Assembly (NCBI RefSeq): GCF_003432075.1
Contig: NZ_QWBU01000006.1
Span: 124,001 to 188,000 of the forward strand
Reading direction: 5' to 3'
DNA: 64,000 nt
DNA from: Shinella sp. WSJ-2
Lineage (GTDB): Bacteria; Pseudomonadota; Alphaproteobacteria; Rhizobiales; Rhizobiaceae
Made by a program: the position numbers and the translations under genes. Positions within the stretch are counted from its first letter, which is position 1; each line of letters opens with the position of its first letter. The notes beneath the pieces were generated by a model that was not told where the DNA came from, searched no databases, and saw only the letters and a list, made by a program, of their open reading frames with translations. This document shows positions 26,892 to 35,703 of this stretch, piece after piece.

Positions 26892-28513
26892 ACCGCCCTG
26901 TCAATGAAGCGCCTGTCGATGAGGGCAGCTACGACTTCATCGTCGTTGGTGCCGGCTCGGCGGGCTGCGTGCTGGCCAACCGCCTTTCGGCCGATCCGAA
27001 GAACCGGGTCCTGCTACTCGAAGCGGGCGGGTCGGACCGTTACCATTGGGTCCATGTGCCGATCGGGTATCTCTACTGCATGGGCAATCCGCGCACCGAC
27101 TGGATGATGAAGACGGCGGCGGAGGCCGGGCTCAACGGCCGAGCCCTCAACTATCCGCGTGGCAAGGTACTGGGCGGCTGCTCGTCGATCAACGGCATGA
27201 TCTATATGCGCGGCCAGGCGGCCGACTATGACGGCTGGCGGCAGGCGGGCAATGCCGGCTGGGGCTGGGACGACGTGCTGCCCTATTTCATGAAGTCGGA
27301 GGACAATTATCGCGGCCGTTCGGAGATGCATGGCGCCGGCGGCGAATGGCGCGTCGAGCGCCAGCGTCTCTCCTGGCCGATCCTCGATGCCTTTCGCGAT
27401 GCGGCGGAAGAGCTCGGCATCCGCAAGACCGACGATTTCAACGATGGCGACAACGAGGGGTCGGGCTATTTCGAGGTCAACCAGCGCGGCGGCGTGCGCT
27501 GGAACACGACAAAGGCGTTTCTCCGCCCGGCGATGAAGCGCAGGAACCTGCGCGTCCTGACCGGTGCCGAGACGGAGCGGTTGGATTTCGAAGGCAGGAC
27601 GGTGACGGGCGTGCGCTTTCGCCTCAACGGCCGGCTCTGTGTCGCCCGCGCAACGCGCGAGGTCGCGCTGTCAGCCGGGGCGATCAATTCGCCAAAAATT
27701 CTGGAACTCTCTGGTGTCGGGCGGGCGGACCTGCTGTCCGACTTCGGCATTGCCGTTCAGCATGAACTGAAGGGCGTGGGCGAGAACCTGCAGGACCACC
27801 TGCAGATCCGTACGGTCTTCAAGATTGAGGGCGCGCGCACGCTGAACCAGCTCTATCACAACTTTTTCAGCCGCGCCGGCATGGGGCTGCAATATGCCTT
27901 CCGCCGTTCCGGCCCGCTCTCCATGGCGCCGAGCCAGCTCGGAATCTTCGCCAAGAGCGATCCGGCCGTCGCCACGGCCGATCTCGAATATCATGTTCAG
28001 CCGCTCAGCACCGACCGGCTTGGCGAGCCGTTGCACCGCTATCCGGCCGTCACGGTTTCGGTCTGCAATCTGAGGCCTGAAAGCCGTGGCACGGTGCATG
28101 TGACGGCGCGCGATGTGGCGCTGCCGCCGGAAATCCGACCTAACTACCTCTCGACGCCGGGCGACCGCCTGCTGGCCGCCAAATCCATCCGTCACGCCCG
28201 CAGTCTCATGCAAGCCAAAGCGATCGCGAAATTCCGTCCTGAGGAAATGCTGCCCGGTCGCGAATATCAAAGCGAGAACGAGCTAATCCGCCGCGCCGGC
28301 GATATCGCCACGACGATCTTCCATCCCGTCGGCACCTGCAAGATGGGCAGCGACCCCATGGCGGTGGTGGATGCCAAGCTGCGCGTGCACGGGCTCGACC
28401 GGCTGCGAGTCGCCGACGCTTCGATCATGCCGACCATCGTTTCCGGCAACACCAATTCGCCCGTCATCATGATCGCGGAGAAGGCGGCCGAAGCGATGCT
28501 GGCGCGAGTTTAG
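26888..28513 (+). CDS. GMC-family FAD oxidoreductase (choline-dehydrogenase-like)
   Basis: 541 residues. FAD-binding [16 protein letters not shown] at about residues 19-34, GMC signature around [18 protein letters not shown], and the C-terminal catalytic His region [14 protein letters not shown] with the closing [16 protein letters not shown]. Oxidises an alcohol to an aldehyde or ketone. GTG start overlapping the kinase stop is the only in-frame start before the FAD motif; GGAG lies upstream. In this operon it may oxidise the incoming polyol before phosphorylation. Its stop overlaps that of the convergent hydrolase gene. Confidence 0.92.
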   Translation: MNRPVNEAPVDEGSYDFIVVGAGSAGCVLANRLSADPKNRVLLLEAGGSDRYHWVHVPIGYLYCMGNPRTDWMMKTAAEAGLNGRALNYPRGKVLGGCSSINGMIYMRGQAADYDGWRQAGNAGWGWDDVLPYFMKSEDNYRGRSEMHGAGGEWRVERQRLSWPILDAFRDAAEELGIRKTDDFNDGDNEGSGYFEVNQRGGVRWNTTKAFLRPAMKRRNLRVLTGAETERLDFEGRTVTGVRFRLNGRLCVARATREVALSAGAINSPKILELSGVGRADLLSDFGIAVQHELKGVGENLQDHLQIRTVFKIEGARTLNQLYHNFFSRAGMGLQYAFRRSGPLSMAPSQLGIFAKSDPAVATADLEYHVQPLSTDRLGEPLHRYPAVTVSVCNLRPESRGTVHVTARDVALPPEIRPNYLSTPGDRLLAAKSIRHARSLMQAKAIAKFRPEEMLPGREYQSENELIRRAGDIATTIFHPVGTCKMGSDPMAVVDAKLRVHGLDRLRVADASIMPTIVSGNTNSPVIMIAEKAAEAMLARV

Positions 28514-29316
28514 CCGCCAATCCGGTCGAGGAAGCGCAGCACGGCGTCGTTGAAGAGCGCCGGCCGTTGCAGCGGTGCGAAGTGGCTGACGTCGGGCAGG
28601 ATGCTGAGTGTGGCCTGCGGGATGGTTGCCGCGAGATAAGCGGCGTGTTCCGGCCGGATGAACTCGTCGTGCTCTCCGAGCACCACGGCGACGGGAACCG
28701 TGATCCCGGCAAGATCCGCGGTGGTGTAGTTCGGCTCTGTCTGCATCATCCTGGAGACGTCCGCCACGAAGGTGTCGAAGGCGTCCGGCGTGGTGGACAG
28801 GGCTTGATAGTCCAGCCAGTGCCGGTGGAAGCAGCGATCGAGCACGGGGGTTGGCTGGAAGTCGAGCGTGCCGCTCGGGTCCATGTTGCAAGCGAAGAAG
28901 AAGACGCCGCTGACGCGCTCCGGGTGCCGGTCGGCCAGGATCAGCGCCGTGCAGGCGCCGTCGCTCCAGCCGACGAGGCTGGCCTTCTCGATGCCGAGAT
29001 GATCCATCACAGCCAGCACGTCGCCGGCCATGCGGCCATAGCCGAACGGGCCGGCATCGCGGGTGCTGCGCCCGTGGCCGCGACTGTCGATGACGACGAC
29101 CGTCCTTCCAGACACGACAAGAGCCGGCACTTGGTTGCCCCAGTTTCCGGCGCTGCCGAGACCGCCATGCAACAGGACGACGGCCGGCCCGGCGCCGACG
29201 ACGGCGTGCCAGATCCGCGCGCCGTCGTGTTCGACATAGCCTTGTACGCGCGCCGGCGGCAGCGGCTGTGCACCGTCCCGTTCGAAATGGATGAGGTCGT
29301 CGTCGGTCGTCTGCAT
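28510..29316 (-). CDS. Alpha/beta-hydrolase fold protein
   Basis: 268 residues. Oxyanion region [20 protein letters not shown], nucleophile elbow [11 protein letters not shown] (Gly-Trp-Ser-Asp-Gly), and a late catalytic His in [12 protein letters not shown]. Resembles esterases or lactonases that open small esters. Start at 29316 with AAGGAGA upstream; an upstream extension has no ribosome site. Encoded convergently with the polyol operon, so its role there is unclear. Confidence 0.88.
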   Translation of the reverse strand: MQTTDDDLIHFERDGAQPLPPARVQGYVEHDGARIWHAVVGAGPAVVLLHGGLGSAGNWGNQVPALVVSGRTVVVIDSRGHGRSTRDAGPFGYGRMAGDVLAVMDHLGIEKASLVGWSDGACTALILADRHPERVSGVFFFACNMDPSGTLDFQPTPVLDRCFHRHWLDYQALSTTPDAFDTFVADVSRMMQTEPNYTTADLAGITVPVAVVLGEHDEFIRPEHAAYLAATIPQATLSILPDVSHFAPLQRPALFNDAVLRFLDRIGG

Positions 29317-29479
29317 CGGTTTCTCCTTCTGCTTTCGCCAAGGACGTGCGGCCCGTTCGCCCTGCGACATCATTCGCTAAAAAATCTGCGCCGGGCCAGT
29401 GGCAAATCCCTGCCGGGAGCAGCGCGGCATTTGCATAGCTGCATTGCACAATAAATGTTTTCCATCCGGTCAAAAACTG

Positions 29480-29608
29480 GGCATAGTGCACTCAGTTGAT
29501 GCACACGGCGGTTTTCCTCCCAGTGCCGCCGCATCAGCTGTTCCCCTCTGGAGGTTTTTTGACCTTCACACTTCAATGGGCCGCGGTTTCGCTGGCCCAT
29601 TTTTTTTG
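29480..29608 (+). ncRNA. Candidate trans-acting small RNA, AbcR/alpha-r15-like
   Basis: Three stem-loops in order: GTGCA/TGCAC (29486-29504); CGGCGG/CCGCCG (29506-29531) whose 14-base loop TTTTCCTCCCAGTG exposes CUCCCA, an anti-Shine-Dalgarno motif used by rhizobial AbcR-type RNAs; then a C-rich single strand (TTCCCCTCTGG) and a terminator hairpin. The terminator has no plus-strand protein gene upstream for about 1 kb, which argues for an independent short transcript. The 5' end is approximate and no clear promoter was found. Family assignment is from memory of motif layout. Confidence 0.5.
29575..29608 (+). terminator. Rho-independent terminator of the candidate small RNA
   Basis: 8-bp stem AATGGGCC/GGCCCATT with an 11-base loop followed by a run of at least eight T. 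Confidence 0.85.
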
Positions 29609-29870
29609 CCTGCTCCCGGTGCTGTCCGAAAATGGCGCGTCCTAAATAGAGCGATAAAATGCAATCTAGTGGTTGTATTAGCACTTTCATCACGCTCTTA
29701 TGCTCCAATTCCTGTTGCCGATGTGATGGTGCGATGTCTGGATTTCCGGGCGATGTCACGGCCAGGGATGCGCATATGAGACGGGCGGGCGGGATGAAGG
29801 CAAACGGGACGAGGCAAAGACAGACAGCCTGTAGGACTGCAGCCATATACCCGCAGGGCCGGGGGCCTGC

Positions 29871-31883
29871 ATGACGAGGTCTCGCAAGACAACGCTACGC
29901 CTCGTCGCCGTAGCTTGGCCTTTCGTTCTCATTGTCCTTCTCCAGACGGCACTTGCTACGTTCAGCCTTCAAGTCACGTCGTCGTTGCGGGCCTTCGTCA
30001 GCGGCGAAAGCCTCTGGTCGAAAGGTCAGCACGATGCGCTCTACTATCTCAACCGCTATGCCGAATCCGGCAACCGGTCCTTCGTCGCGCGTTATCACCA
30101 AGCCATGGCGGTGCCGCTGGGCGACCGTGCGGCGCGGCTGGCGCTCGAAGCGGATCCGCCCGATCTCGACGCAGCCTTCAGGGGCTTTGTTGCCGGCGGC
30201 AACCATCCCGACGACATCCCGAACGTAATATGGCTGTTCCGCTATTTCCGTTGGCTGCCGGTCATGGAGGCCTGCATCCGCGACTGGCGCACGGCCGAAG
30301 GCGTGCTGATGCAGCTCCTGCCGATCGGCGAGAGCATTGATACGTCCCGCCATATCAACGAGAACGACCGGCGCGATATCATCCGCCAGCTCGACGAGAT
30401 CAATGCGCTGGTGACGCCCCTGACGAAGCGCTTCTCCGACCGACTGGGGGAGGGCACACGGCAGGTGCAGACGGTGCTCTTAGTCAGCAATGCTGTCATG
30501 GCGCTTGTCTTCATCCTTTTGACTGTTTGGCGGCTCAACAGCTTCCTTGCGCATCGCCGCGCCATCGAGGAGCAGCTTTCCCACACAGCCAACCATGACG
30601 ACCTCACCGGCCTGCCAAACCGCCGGCTTTTCGAAGACAGGCTTACCCGCGCGCTGGCGGAACCCGGCAGCCCTCATGCCCTGATGTTCATCGACCTCGA
30701 CCAGTTCAAGGCGGTCAACGATAACGGGGGGCACGCAGCTGGCGACGCACTGCTGCGCCGCATCTCGCACGATCTCGACAAGGCGATTCGCGGCGTGGAT
30801 TTGCTGGCCCGGCTGGGTGGCGACGAATTCGGGATCATCCTGCCGAACTGTACGCCGGAGGATGCGCTGCGCATCGGCCTGAGGTTGCGCGAGATCGCCG
30901 AGGCGATCGATTTCGTCTGGAACGGCCACCGCTATTCGATCAGCGCCAGCATCGGCGTCGTCCACCTTGCCGGGCTCAGTTATACGCTGCAGGAGGCGCT
31001 GCGGGCGGCTGATATCGCCTGCTACATGGCAAAGGAGAAGGGCCGCAATCGCGTGCATGTCTTTGAGACGACGGATGCGGCGCAGACGCAGTTCACCGCC
31101 AATCTCAACTGGGTGCAACGCCTGCATCGCGCGCTGGAGGAAGACAGTTTCCGGCTGTTCTCGCAGAAGATAGCGACGGTCGACGGAGCCGGCGCGCCGG
31201 CCGAACATCGCGAAATCCTGCTGCGCCTGGAGGAAGACGGCAAGCTGTTGGCACCCGGCGCCTTCATTCCGGCGGCCGAGCGGTTCGGCCTGATGCCGGC
31301 CCTCGACCGCTGGGTGGTGCGTCATGCGCTCGACATCATCAGCCGGCGAACCGGAGCGGCCTCCGGCACCTACTCGATCAATCTCAGCGGCCTGACGCTG
31401 AAGGACGACACGTTTCTGCCCTTCCTGCGCGAGATGCTGCGCCGCAGCCGCGTACCGGCCGATGTGCTCTGCTTCGAGATCACCGAAACCAGCGCCATCG
31501 AGAATCTTGACGATGCCATCGCCTTCATGAACGCCATGCGCGCCATGGGCTGCCGTTTCGCGCTCGACGATTTCGGCGTCGGCATGTCGTCGCTCACATA
31601 CCTCAAGCGCCTGCCGGTCGATTATGTGAAGATCGACGGCAGCTTCGTGCGCGACATGCTGACCGACAAGGCAGACTGGATGACGGTCGAGATGATCAAC
31701 CAGATTTCACATCTCGCCGGCCGCGAGACGATCGCCGAGTTCGTGGAGAATGCCGATATTCTCACCGCGCTGCGCACCATCGGTGTCGACTACGCTCAAG
31801 GCTATTTCCTCGGCCGGCCGGAACCGTTCCTGCCGGACGCTTCGGGCACGGTTATCCCCTTGCGTCGTGCCGACGTCGCCTAG
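29871..31883 (+). CDS. Membrane GGDEF-EAL protein (cyclic-di-GMP turnover)
   Basis: 670 residues. Two membrane segments (about 10-35 and 205-225) flank a periplasmic sensor region. The GGDEF domain has an intact active site, RLGGDEFGI with GGDEF at residues 316-320. The EAL domain has EIL at 448-450 (REILLRL) in place of EAL, followed by FIPAAERFGL and the conserved metal/loop region ALDDFGVGMSSLTYLKRLP and VKIDGSF. EIL-type variants can still be active, so a bifunctional enzyme is possible. ATG 29871 follows a GGGGG tract. Confidence 0.93.
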   Translation: MTRSRKTTLRLVAVAWPFVLIVLLQTALATFSLQVTSSLRAFVSGESLWSKGQHDALYYLNRYAESGNRSFVARYHQAMAVPLGDRAARLALEADPPDLDAAFRGFVAGGNHPDDIPNVIWLFRYFRWLPVMEACIRDWRTAEGVLMQLLPIGESIDTSRHINENDRRDIIRQLDEINALVTPLTKRFSDRLGEGTRQVQTVLLVSNAVMALVFILLTVWRLNSFLAHRRAIEEQLSHTANHDDLTGLPNRRLFEDRLTRALAEPGSPHALMFIDLDQFKAVNDNGGHAAGDALLRRISHDLDKAIRGVDLLARLGGDEFGIILPNCTPEDALRIGLRLREIAEAIDFVWNGHRYSISASIGVVHLAGLSYTLQEALRAADIACYMAKEKGRNRVHVFETTDAAQTQFTANLNWVQRLHRALEEDSFRLFSQKIATVDGAGAPAEHREILLRLEEDGKLLAPGAFIPAAERFGLMPALDRWVVRHALDIISRRTGAASGTYSINLSGLTLKDDTFLPFLREMLRRSRVPADVLCFEITETSAIENLDDAIAFMNAMRAMGCRFALDDFGVGMSSLTYLKRLPVDYVKIDGSFVRDMLTDKADWMTVEMINQISHLAGRETIAEFVENADILTALRTIGVDYAQGYFLGRPEPFLPDASGTVIPLRRADVA

Positions 31884-31896
31884 ATTGTCGTTTTAT

Positions 31897-31940
31897 GCAA
31901 TTCCGGACGCAAAACCGCTTCGCACTTTTGCTGGAATTGC
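31897..31940. repeat. Rhizobial intergenic palindrome (RIME-like), likely bidirectional terminator
   Basis: Long imperfect hairpin: GCAATTCC (31897-31904) pairs with GGAATTGC (31933-31940), and inside it GCAAAA pairs with TTTTGC. I recognise the GGACGCAAAACC...TTTTGCTGGAATTGC layout as a repeated intergenic element of Rhizobiaceae. It sits exactly between convergent genes, 1 base from the gntR-type stop. Confidence 0.65.
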
Positions 31941-31941
31941 T

Positions 31942-32601
31942 CTAAGCCTGTTCCGCCCGCTCCAGTGCCTTAAGCATCGTGCGTTCGGCAAGGTTGAGAT
32001 AGGTTTCCATCTGCGCGGCGGCCTCTGCCGACTTTCCCTGCTCCAGAAGCGTGACGATCGCGTCGTTCATGTCGACGAAGGGTGAGTGCAGGTGCTCGGG
32101 GTCATTGAGCAGCCCGAAGCAGAGGCGCAGTTCCGCCGAGATGCGCTCGTAGAATTCGGTGAGCCGCGCGCTGTCCGAAAGGTCGATGATCGCGGTATGA
32201 AAGATCATATTGGCGCTTCCGACGCCGACCCAGTCGCCTGCATTGCGCTTCTTCTGCCCCTCCGCGACGGCCTCGCGCATCACGCGAATGGCCGGATGCT
32301 GCTGCCAGGCCTGGCGCAGCGCGCCGCATTCCAGCATGCGACGCACCCGGTAGATATCGATGACCGAGGCCATGGAGGGCACGGTGACGAAAACGCCGCG
32401 ATTGGCCTCATGGCGCAGAAGCCCGTCCTTGGTCAGCAGGCGGAAGGCTTCGCGCAGTGAATTGCGCGACACGTCGAAACGCTCGCTGAAGGCGGCTTCC
32501 GACAGGCGCTGGCCGGGCGAAAGCTCGCCCGAAATGAGCAGCGTGCGAATGTGCCGTGCCAACCGGTCCGCCAGCGGCAGGCCTTCTTCGTCTTCCGTCA
32601 T
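31942..32601 (-). CDS. GntR-family (FadR/FCD type) transcriptional regulator
   Basis: 219 residues. N-terminal winged helix with LISGELSPGQRLSEAAFSER and VSRNSLREAFRLL; C-terminal all-helical FCD ligand domain with VRRMLECGALR and conserved His (FHTAIIDLS). Divergent from the NRAMP-pxp operon; the palindrome at 32749 matches the FadR-subfamily operator pattern, so autoregulated control of both directions is likely. Ligand probably a small organic acid. Confidence 0.92.
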   Translation of the reverse strand: MTEDEEGLPLADRLARHIRTLLISGELSPGQRLSEAAFSERFDVSRNSLREAFRLLTKDGLLRHEANRGVFVTVPSMASVIDIYRVRRMLECGALRQAWQQHPAIRVMREAVAEGQKKRNAGDWVGVGSANMIFHTAIIDLSDSARLTEFYERISAELRLCFGLLNDPEHLHSPFVDMNDAIVTLLEQGKSAEAAAQMETYLNLAERTMLKALERAEQA

Positions 32602-32748
32602 GCGCGTCTCCCCGGCCGGGCAAACTGCGCCCGGTTACCCTCTTTCCCAACTGCCCATAGCATGAATGCGGGGACGGTGGCGTCGGAAATTGTGGCGAAT
32701 CCTGTGCTATGTAATTGGTAAAGCGGCAGGAATAAGGAACGATATGGA

Positions 32749-32767
32749 AATATTGTTGAACAATATT
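32749..32767. promoter_or_regulatory. GntR/FadR-type operator
   Basis: AATATTGTTGAACAATATT is a perfect 19-bp palindrome (9-bp arms). Its core TTGTTGAACAA fits the FadR-subfamily pattern GT-N3-AC. It overlaps the TTGACA of the promoter for the NRAMP-pxp operon. Confidence 0.7.
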
Positions 32768-32794
32768 GACATTTTTGTGTAGCAGCGCATGATA
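32766..32794 (+). promoter_or_regulatory. Promoter of the NRAMP-pxp operon
   Basis: TTGACA at 32766-32771, 17-base spacer, ATGATA at 32789-32794. The -35 hexamer overlaps the GntR-type palindrome, so binding there would repress. Confidence 0.6.
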
Positions 32795-32842
32795 TTCCCA
32801 TTGAGCCCCCGCCAGCGCGGCGGCAGATCCGGGAGGATACCC

Positions 32843-34099
32843 ATGCAGCAGAACGAGCTTGCGGCCGCCCACGCCGTACCCCCCGCGCAGAACAAGGCGA
32901 CCCAGCGCCGCGCCCTGCTTTCGGCCATGTTCCTGATGTCGATGTCGGCAGTCGGGCCGGGCTTCATCACGCAGACGGCCACTTTCACCGTCAAGCTTGG
33001 CGCGGCCTTCGCCTTCGCCATCCTCATCTCGATCCTCATCGATTTCGTCGTACAGGCCAATATCTGGCGCATCGTTGCTGTGACGCGCATGCGCGCACCG
33101 GCGGTCGCCAATGCCGCCATCCCTGGCTCCGGCTATGTGCTTGCCGTGCTCGTCATCATCGGCGGTCTGTTCTTCAACATCGGCAATATCGGCGGCGCCG
33201 GCCTTGGCTTCAACGCCATGATCGATCTCGATCCTAAGATCGGCGGCGCGATCGGTGCGCTTGCGGCCATCGGGATCTTCCTGTCGCGCCGCGCCGGCAT
33301 CGCCATGGATCGCGTCGTCATCGTCGCTGCCTTCGTCAAGCTGGCGCTGATCGTCTATGCGGCGATTGCGTCAGGCCCCCCGGTCGCCGAAGCCTTCCGC
33401 CAGACCTTCCTGCCGGATACGATCGATTTCGCCACTATCACGACGATCGTCGGCGGCACGGTCGGCGGCTACATCACCTATGCCGGCGCGCACCGTCTGC
33501 TCGACAAGGGAACGGTCGGTGTTGAAAACATCGGCGCCATCAACCGCGCGGCCTTCAGCGGCATCGCGATAACAGGCGTACTGCGCTACATCCTGTTCCT
33601 TGCCATCCTCGGCGTCGTCGCTTCTGGCGTGGTGATCGACCTTTCCGGTCAGGCCGCAAACCCGGCCGGCCAGGCCTTCCATGCGGCTTCCGGCAATATC
33701 GGCTTCCGCCTGTTCGGTGCGGTTTTCCTCGCCTCGGCCATGACCAGCATCATTGGTGCCGCCTATACGTCGGTCTCGTTCCTCACGGCCTTCAAGCCCG
33801 ACATGACCGAGCGCCAGCGCAACCTCGCCACTGTCGGCTTCATCGCCTTCTCGCTCGTCTGCTACATGCTGATGACGACCCCGCCGGCCGCCATGCTGGT
33901 CTTTGTTGGCGGTCTGAACGGCCTTGTGCTGCCGATCGGCTTCTCGATCTTCATGTATGCCGCCTGGGCACGCCCCGACCTGATGGGCGGCTATCACTAC
34001 CCGCGCTGGCTGCTTGCGCTCGGCGTCCTGACCTGCGCACTCACGTGGTATATGGGATACAAGTCGGCCGGCAACATCTTCAGCCTGCTGTTCGCATAG
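32843..34099 (+). CDS. NRAMP-like transporter (YcsG type)
   Basis: 418 residues, about 11 membrane helices. The first helix carries [20 protein letters not shown] instead of the DPGN metal motif of true manganese NRAMPs, as in the YcsG branch. Such members are usually encoded beside pxpABC and are thought to import an organic substrate or act with it rather than transport metal. Start ATG 32843 after GGGAGGA; an upstream in-frame extension to 32789 overlaps the promoter. Confidence 0.88.
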   Translation: MQQNELAAAHAVPPAQNKATQRRALLSAMFLMSMSAVGPGFITQTATFTVKLGAAFAFAILISILIDFVVQANIWRIVAVTRMRAPAVANAAIPGSGYVLAVLVIIGGLFFNIGNIGGAGLGFNAMIDLDPKIGGAIGALAAIGIFLSRRAGIAMDRVVIVAAFVKLALIVYAAIASGPPVAEAFRQTFLPDTIDFATITTIVGGTVGGYITYAGAHRLLDKGTVGVENIGAINRAAFSGIAITGVLRYILFLAILGVVASGVVIDLSGQAANPAGQAFHAASGNIGFRLFGAVFLASAMTSIIGAAYTSVSFLTAFKPDMTERQRNLATVGFIAFSLVCYMLMTTPPAAMLVFVGGLNGLVLPIGFSIFMYAAWARPDLMGGYHYPRWLLALGVLTCALTWYMGYKSAGNIFSLLFA

Positions 34100-34109
34100 G
34101 GAGGAAACC

Positions 34110-34877
34110 ATGACAGCGATCGATCTCAACAGCGATCTCGGCGAAAGCTATGGTGCCTGGCGCATGGGCGACGACGCGGCGATGCTCGCCGTCGTCTCCT
34201 CCGCCAACATTGCCTGCGGTTTCCATGCGGGTGATCCGGCCGGCATTTTCCGCACGGTGAAGGCGGCGGCTGCAAACGGCGTCGTCATCGGCGCCCATGT
34301 TTCGTATCCCGACCGCGTCGGCTTCGGCCGGCGCGATCTCGACGCCACGCCCGAGGAATTGATCGCCGACGTGATCTACCAGATCGGCGCGATCAAGGGC
34401 GTTGCCGCCGCTGCCGGTACGACCGTGCGCTACGTCAAGCCGCACGGCGCGCTCTACAACCGCATCGCCTATGATGCGAAGCAGGGCCAGGCGGTCATCG
34501 ACGGCATCAAGGCGGTCGATCCCTCGCTGATCCTGATGGGCCTTGCCAATGCGCCGATCCTCGATCTCGCGCGCAAGTCCCGCCTTGCCGTCGTCGCGGA
34601 AGCCTTTGCCGACCGCGCCTACACGCCGAAGGGCGAGCTCGTCTCGCGCCGCGAAGCCGGTTCCGTGCTGCATGACGAGAAGAAAATCGCCGACCGCATG
34701 GTGCAGCTCGCCCGCGAGGGCACGCTGGAAGCCATCGACGGCAGCACGATCCGCATCGAGGCACAGTCGATCTGCGTGCATGGCGACAGCCCCGGCGCCG
34801 TTGCCATCGCCCAGGAGATCCGCCGCCGCTTCGAGGCGGAAGGCATCGCCATCCGCTCCTTCGCCGACAAGGCCTGA
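34110..34877 (+). CDS. pxpA: 5-oxoprolinase subunit A (LamB/YcsF family)
   Basis: 255 residues. Family marks: [20 protein letters not shown] at the N-terminus, [24 protein letters not shown] and VKPHGALYN. PxpA works with PxpB and PxpC in ATP-dependent opening of the 5-oxoproline (pyroglutamate) lactam to glutamate. Start ATG 34110 after GGGAGG. Confidence 0.95.
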   Translation: MTAIDLNSDLGESYGAWRMGDDAAMLAVVSSANIACGFHAGDPAGIFRTVKAAAANGVVIGAHVSYPDRVGFGRRDLDATPEELIADVIYQIGAIKGVAAAAGTTVRYVKPHGALYNRIAYDAKQGQAVIDGIKAVDPSLILMGLANAPILDLARKSRLAVVAEAFADRAYTPKGELVSRREAGSVLHDEKKIADRMVQLAREGTLEAIDGSTIRIEAQSICVHGDSPGAVAIAQEIRRRFEAEGIAIRSFADKA

Positions 34878-34886
34878 GGTGCGGCC

Positions 34887-35696
34887 ATGACGCTTCCGAC
34901 CGCCTATCTGGACCATACCGACGCCACGGCCGCCCGTCAGGCGCGGGCGACCTATCGGAACGGGCTCGTCGCGCCCACCTCGGGTATTGCGCCGGGCTTC
35001 ACCCAGGCCAACATGATCGTGCTGCCGCGCGACTGGGCCTTCGATTTCCTGCTCTATGCGCAGCGCAATCCAAAACCCTGCCCGGTGCTCGACGTTTCCG
35101 ATCCGGGCTCGCCGACGACGCTGCTCGCGCCCGGTGCGGACCTGCGCACCGACCTGCCGCTCTACCGCATCTGGCGCGACGGCAAGCTTGCCGAGGAAAC
35201 GCCTGACGCCACCGCCGCCTGGGCGGAGCGCGACGATCTCGTCGCCTTTCTGATCGGCTGCTCCTTCACCTTCGAGACGCCGATGGTAGAGGCGGGCATC
35301 GAGATCCGCCACATGACGGACAAGAGCAATGTGCCGATGTATCTCACCAACACGGCCTGCCGCCCGGCGGGCCGGCTGAAGGGCAACATGGTCGTCTCCA
35401 TGCGGCCGATCCCGGCCTCGCGTGTCGCCGATGCCGCCACCATTTCCGGTCGCTTCCCGGCCGTGCACGGCGCGCCTGTGCATGTTGGTTCGCCCGAAGA
35501 CATCGGCATCGCCGATCTCGCCAAGCCCGATTTCGGCGATCCGGTCCGCATCGAACCGGGCGAAGTGCCGGTTTTCTGGGCCTGCGGCGTCACCCCGCAG
35601 GCGGCCGTGATGGCGTCGGGCGTGCCCTTCGCCATCACCCATGCGCCCGGCTACATGTTCATCACCGATATTCCCGATTCCGCCTATCACGCGTGA
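34887..35696 (+). CDS. YcsI-type putative hydro-lyase (DUF1445)
   Basis: 269 residues. [20 protein letters not shown] near the N-terminus and [18 protein letters not shown] are the signature blocks of the DUF1445/UPF0317 family, whose relatives include mitochondrial D-glutamate cyclase. D-glutamate cyclase interconverts D-glutamate and 5-oxo-D-proline, which fits well inside a pxp operon, but activity here is inferred. It lies between pxpA and the pxpB-pxpC fusion, the same gene neighbourhood as in Bacillus ycsFGI-kipIA. Confidence 0.88.
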   Translation: MTLPTAYLDHTDATAARQARATYRNGLVAPTSGIAPGFTQANMIVLPRDWAFDFLLYAQRNPKPCPVLDVSDPGSPTTLLAPGADLRTDLPLYRIWRDGKLAEETPDATAAWAERDDLVAFLIGCSFTFETPMVEAGIEIRHMTDKSNVPMYLTNTACRPAGRLKGNMVVSMRPIPASRVADAATISGRFPAVHGAPVHVGSPEDIGIADLAKPDFGDPVRIEPGEVPVFWACGVTPQAAVMASGVPFAITHAPGYMFITDIPDSAYHA

Positions 35697-35703
35697 GGCT
35701 TCG

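Larger units (their letters stand above)
29317..29870. other. Intergenic region with a probable small RNA
   Basis: 554 bases with no convincing protein gene. The middle part (about 29480-29608, plus strand) folds as three hairpins ending in a strong terminator. Between 29609 and 29870 I see only the leader of the GGDEF gene. Confidence 0.6.

Noticed and set aside
29641-29870. Small open frames between the candidate small RNA and the GGDEF gene
   Set aside because: Short, overlapping on both strands, no ribosome site and no recognisable protein features.
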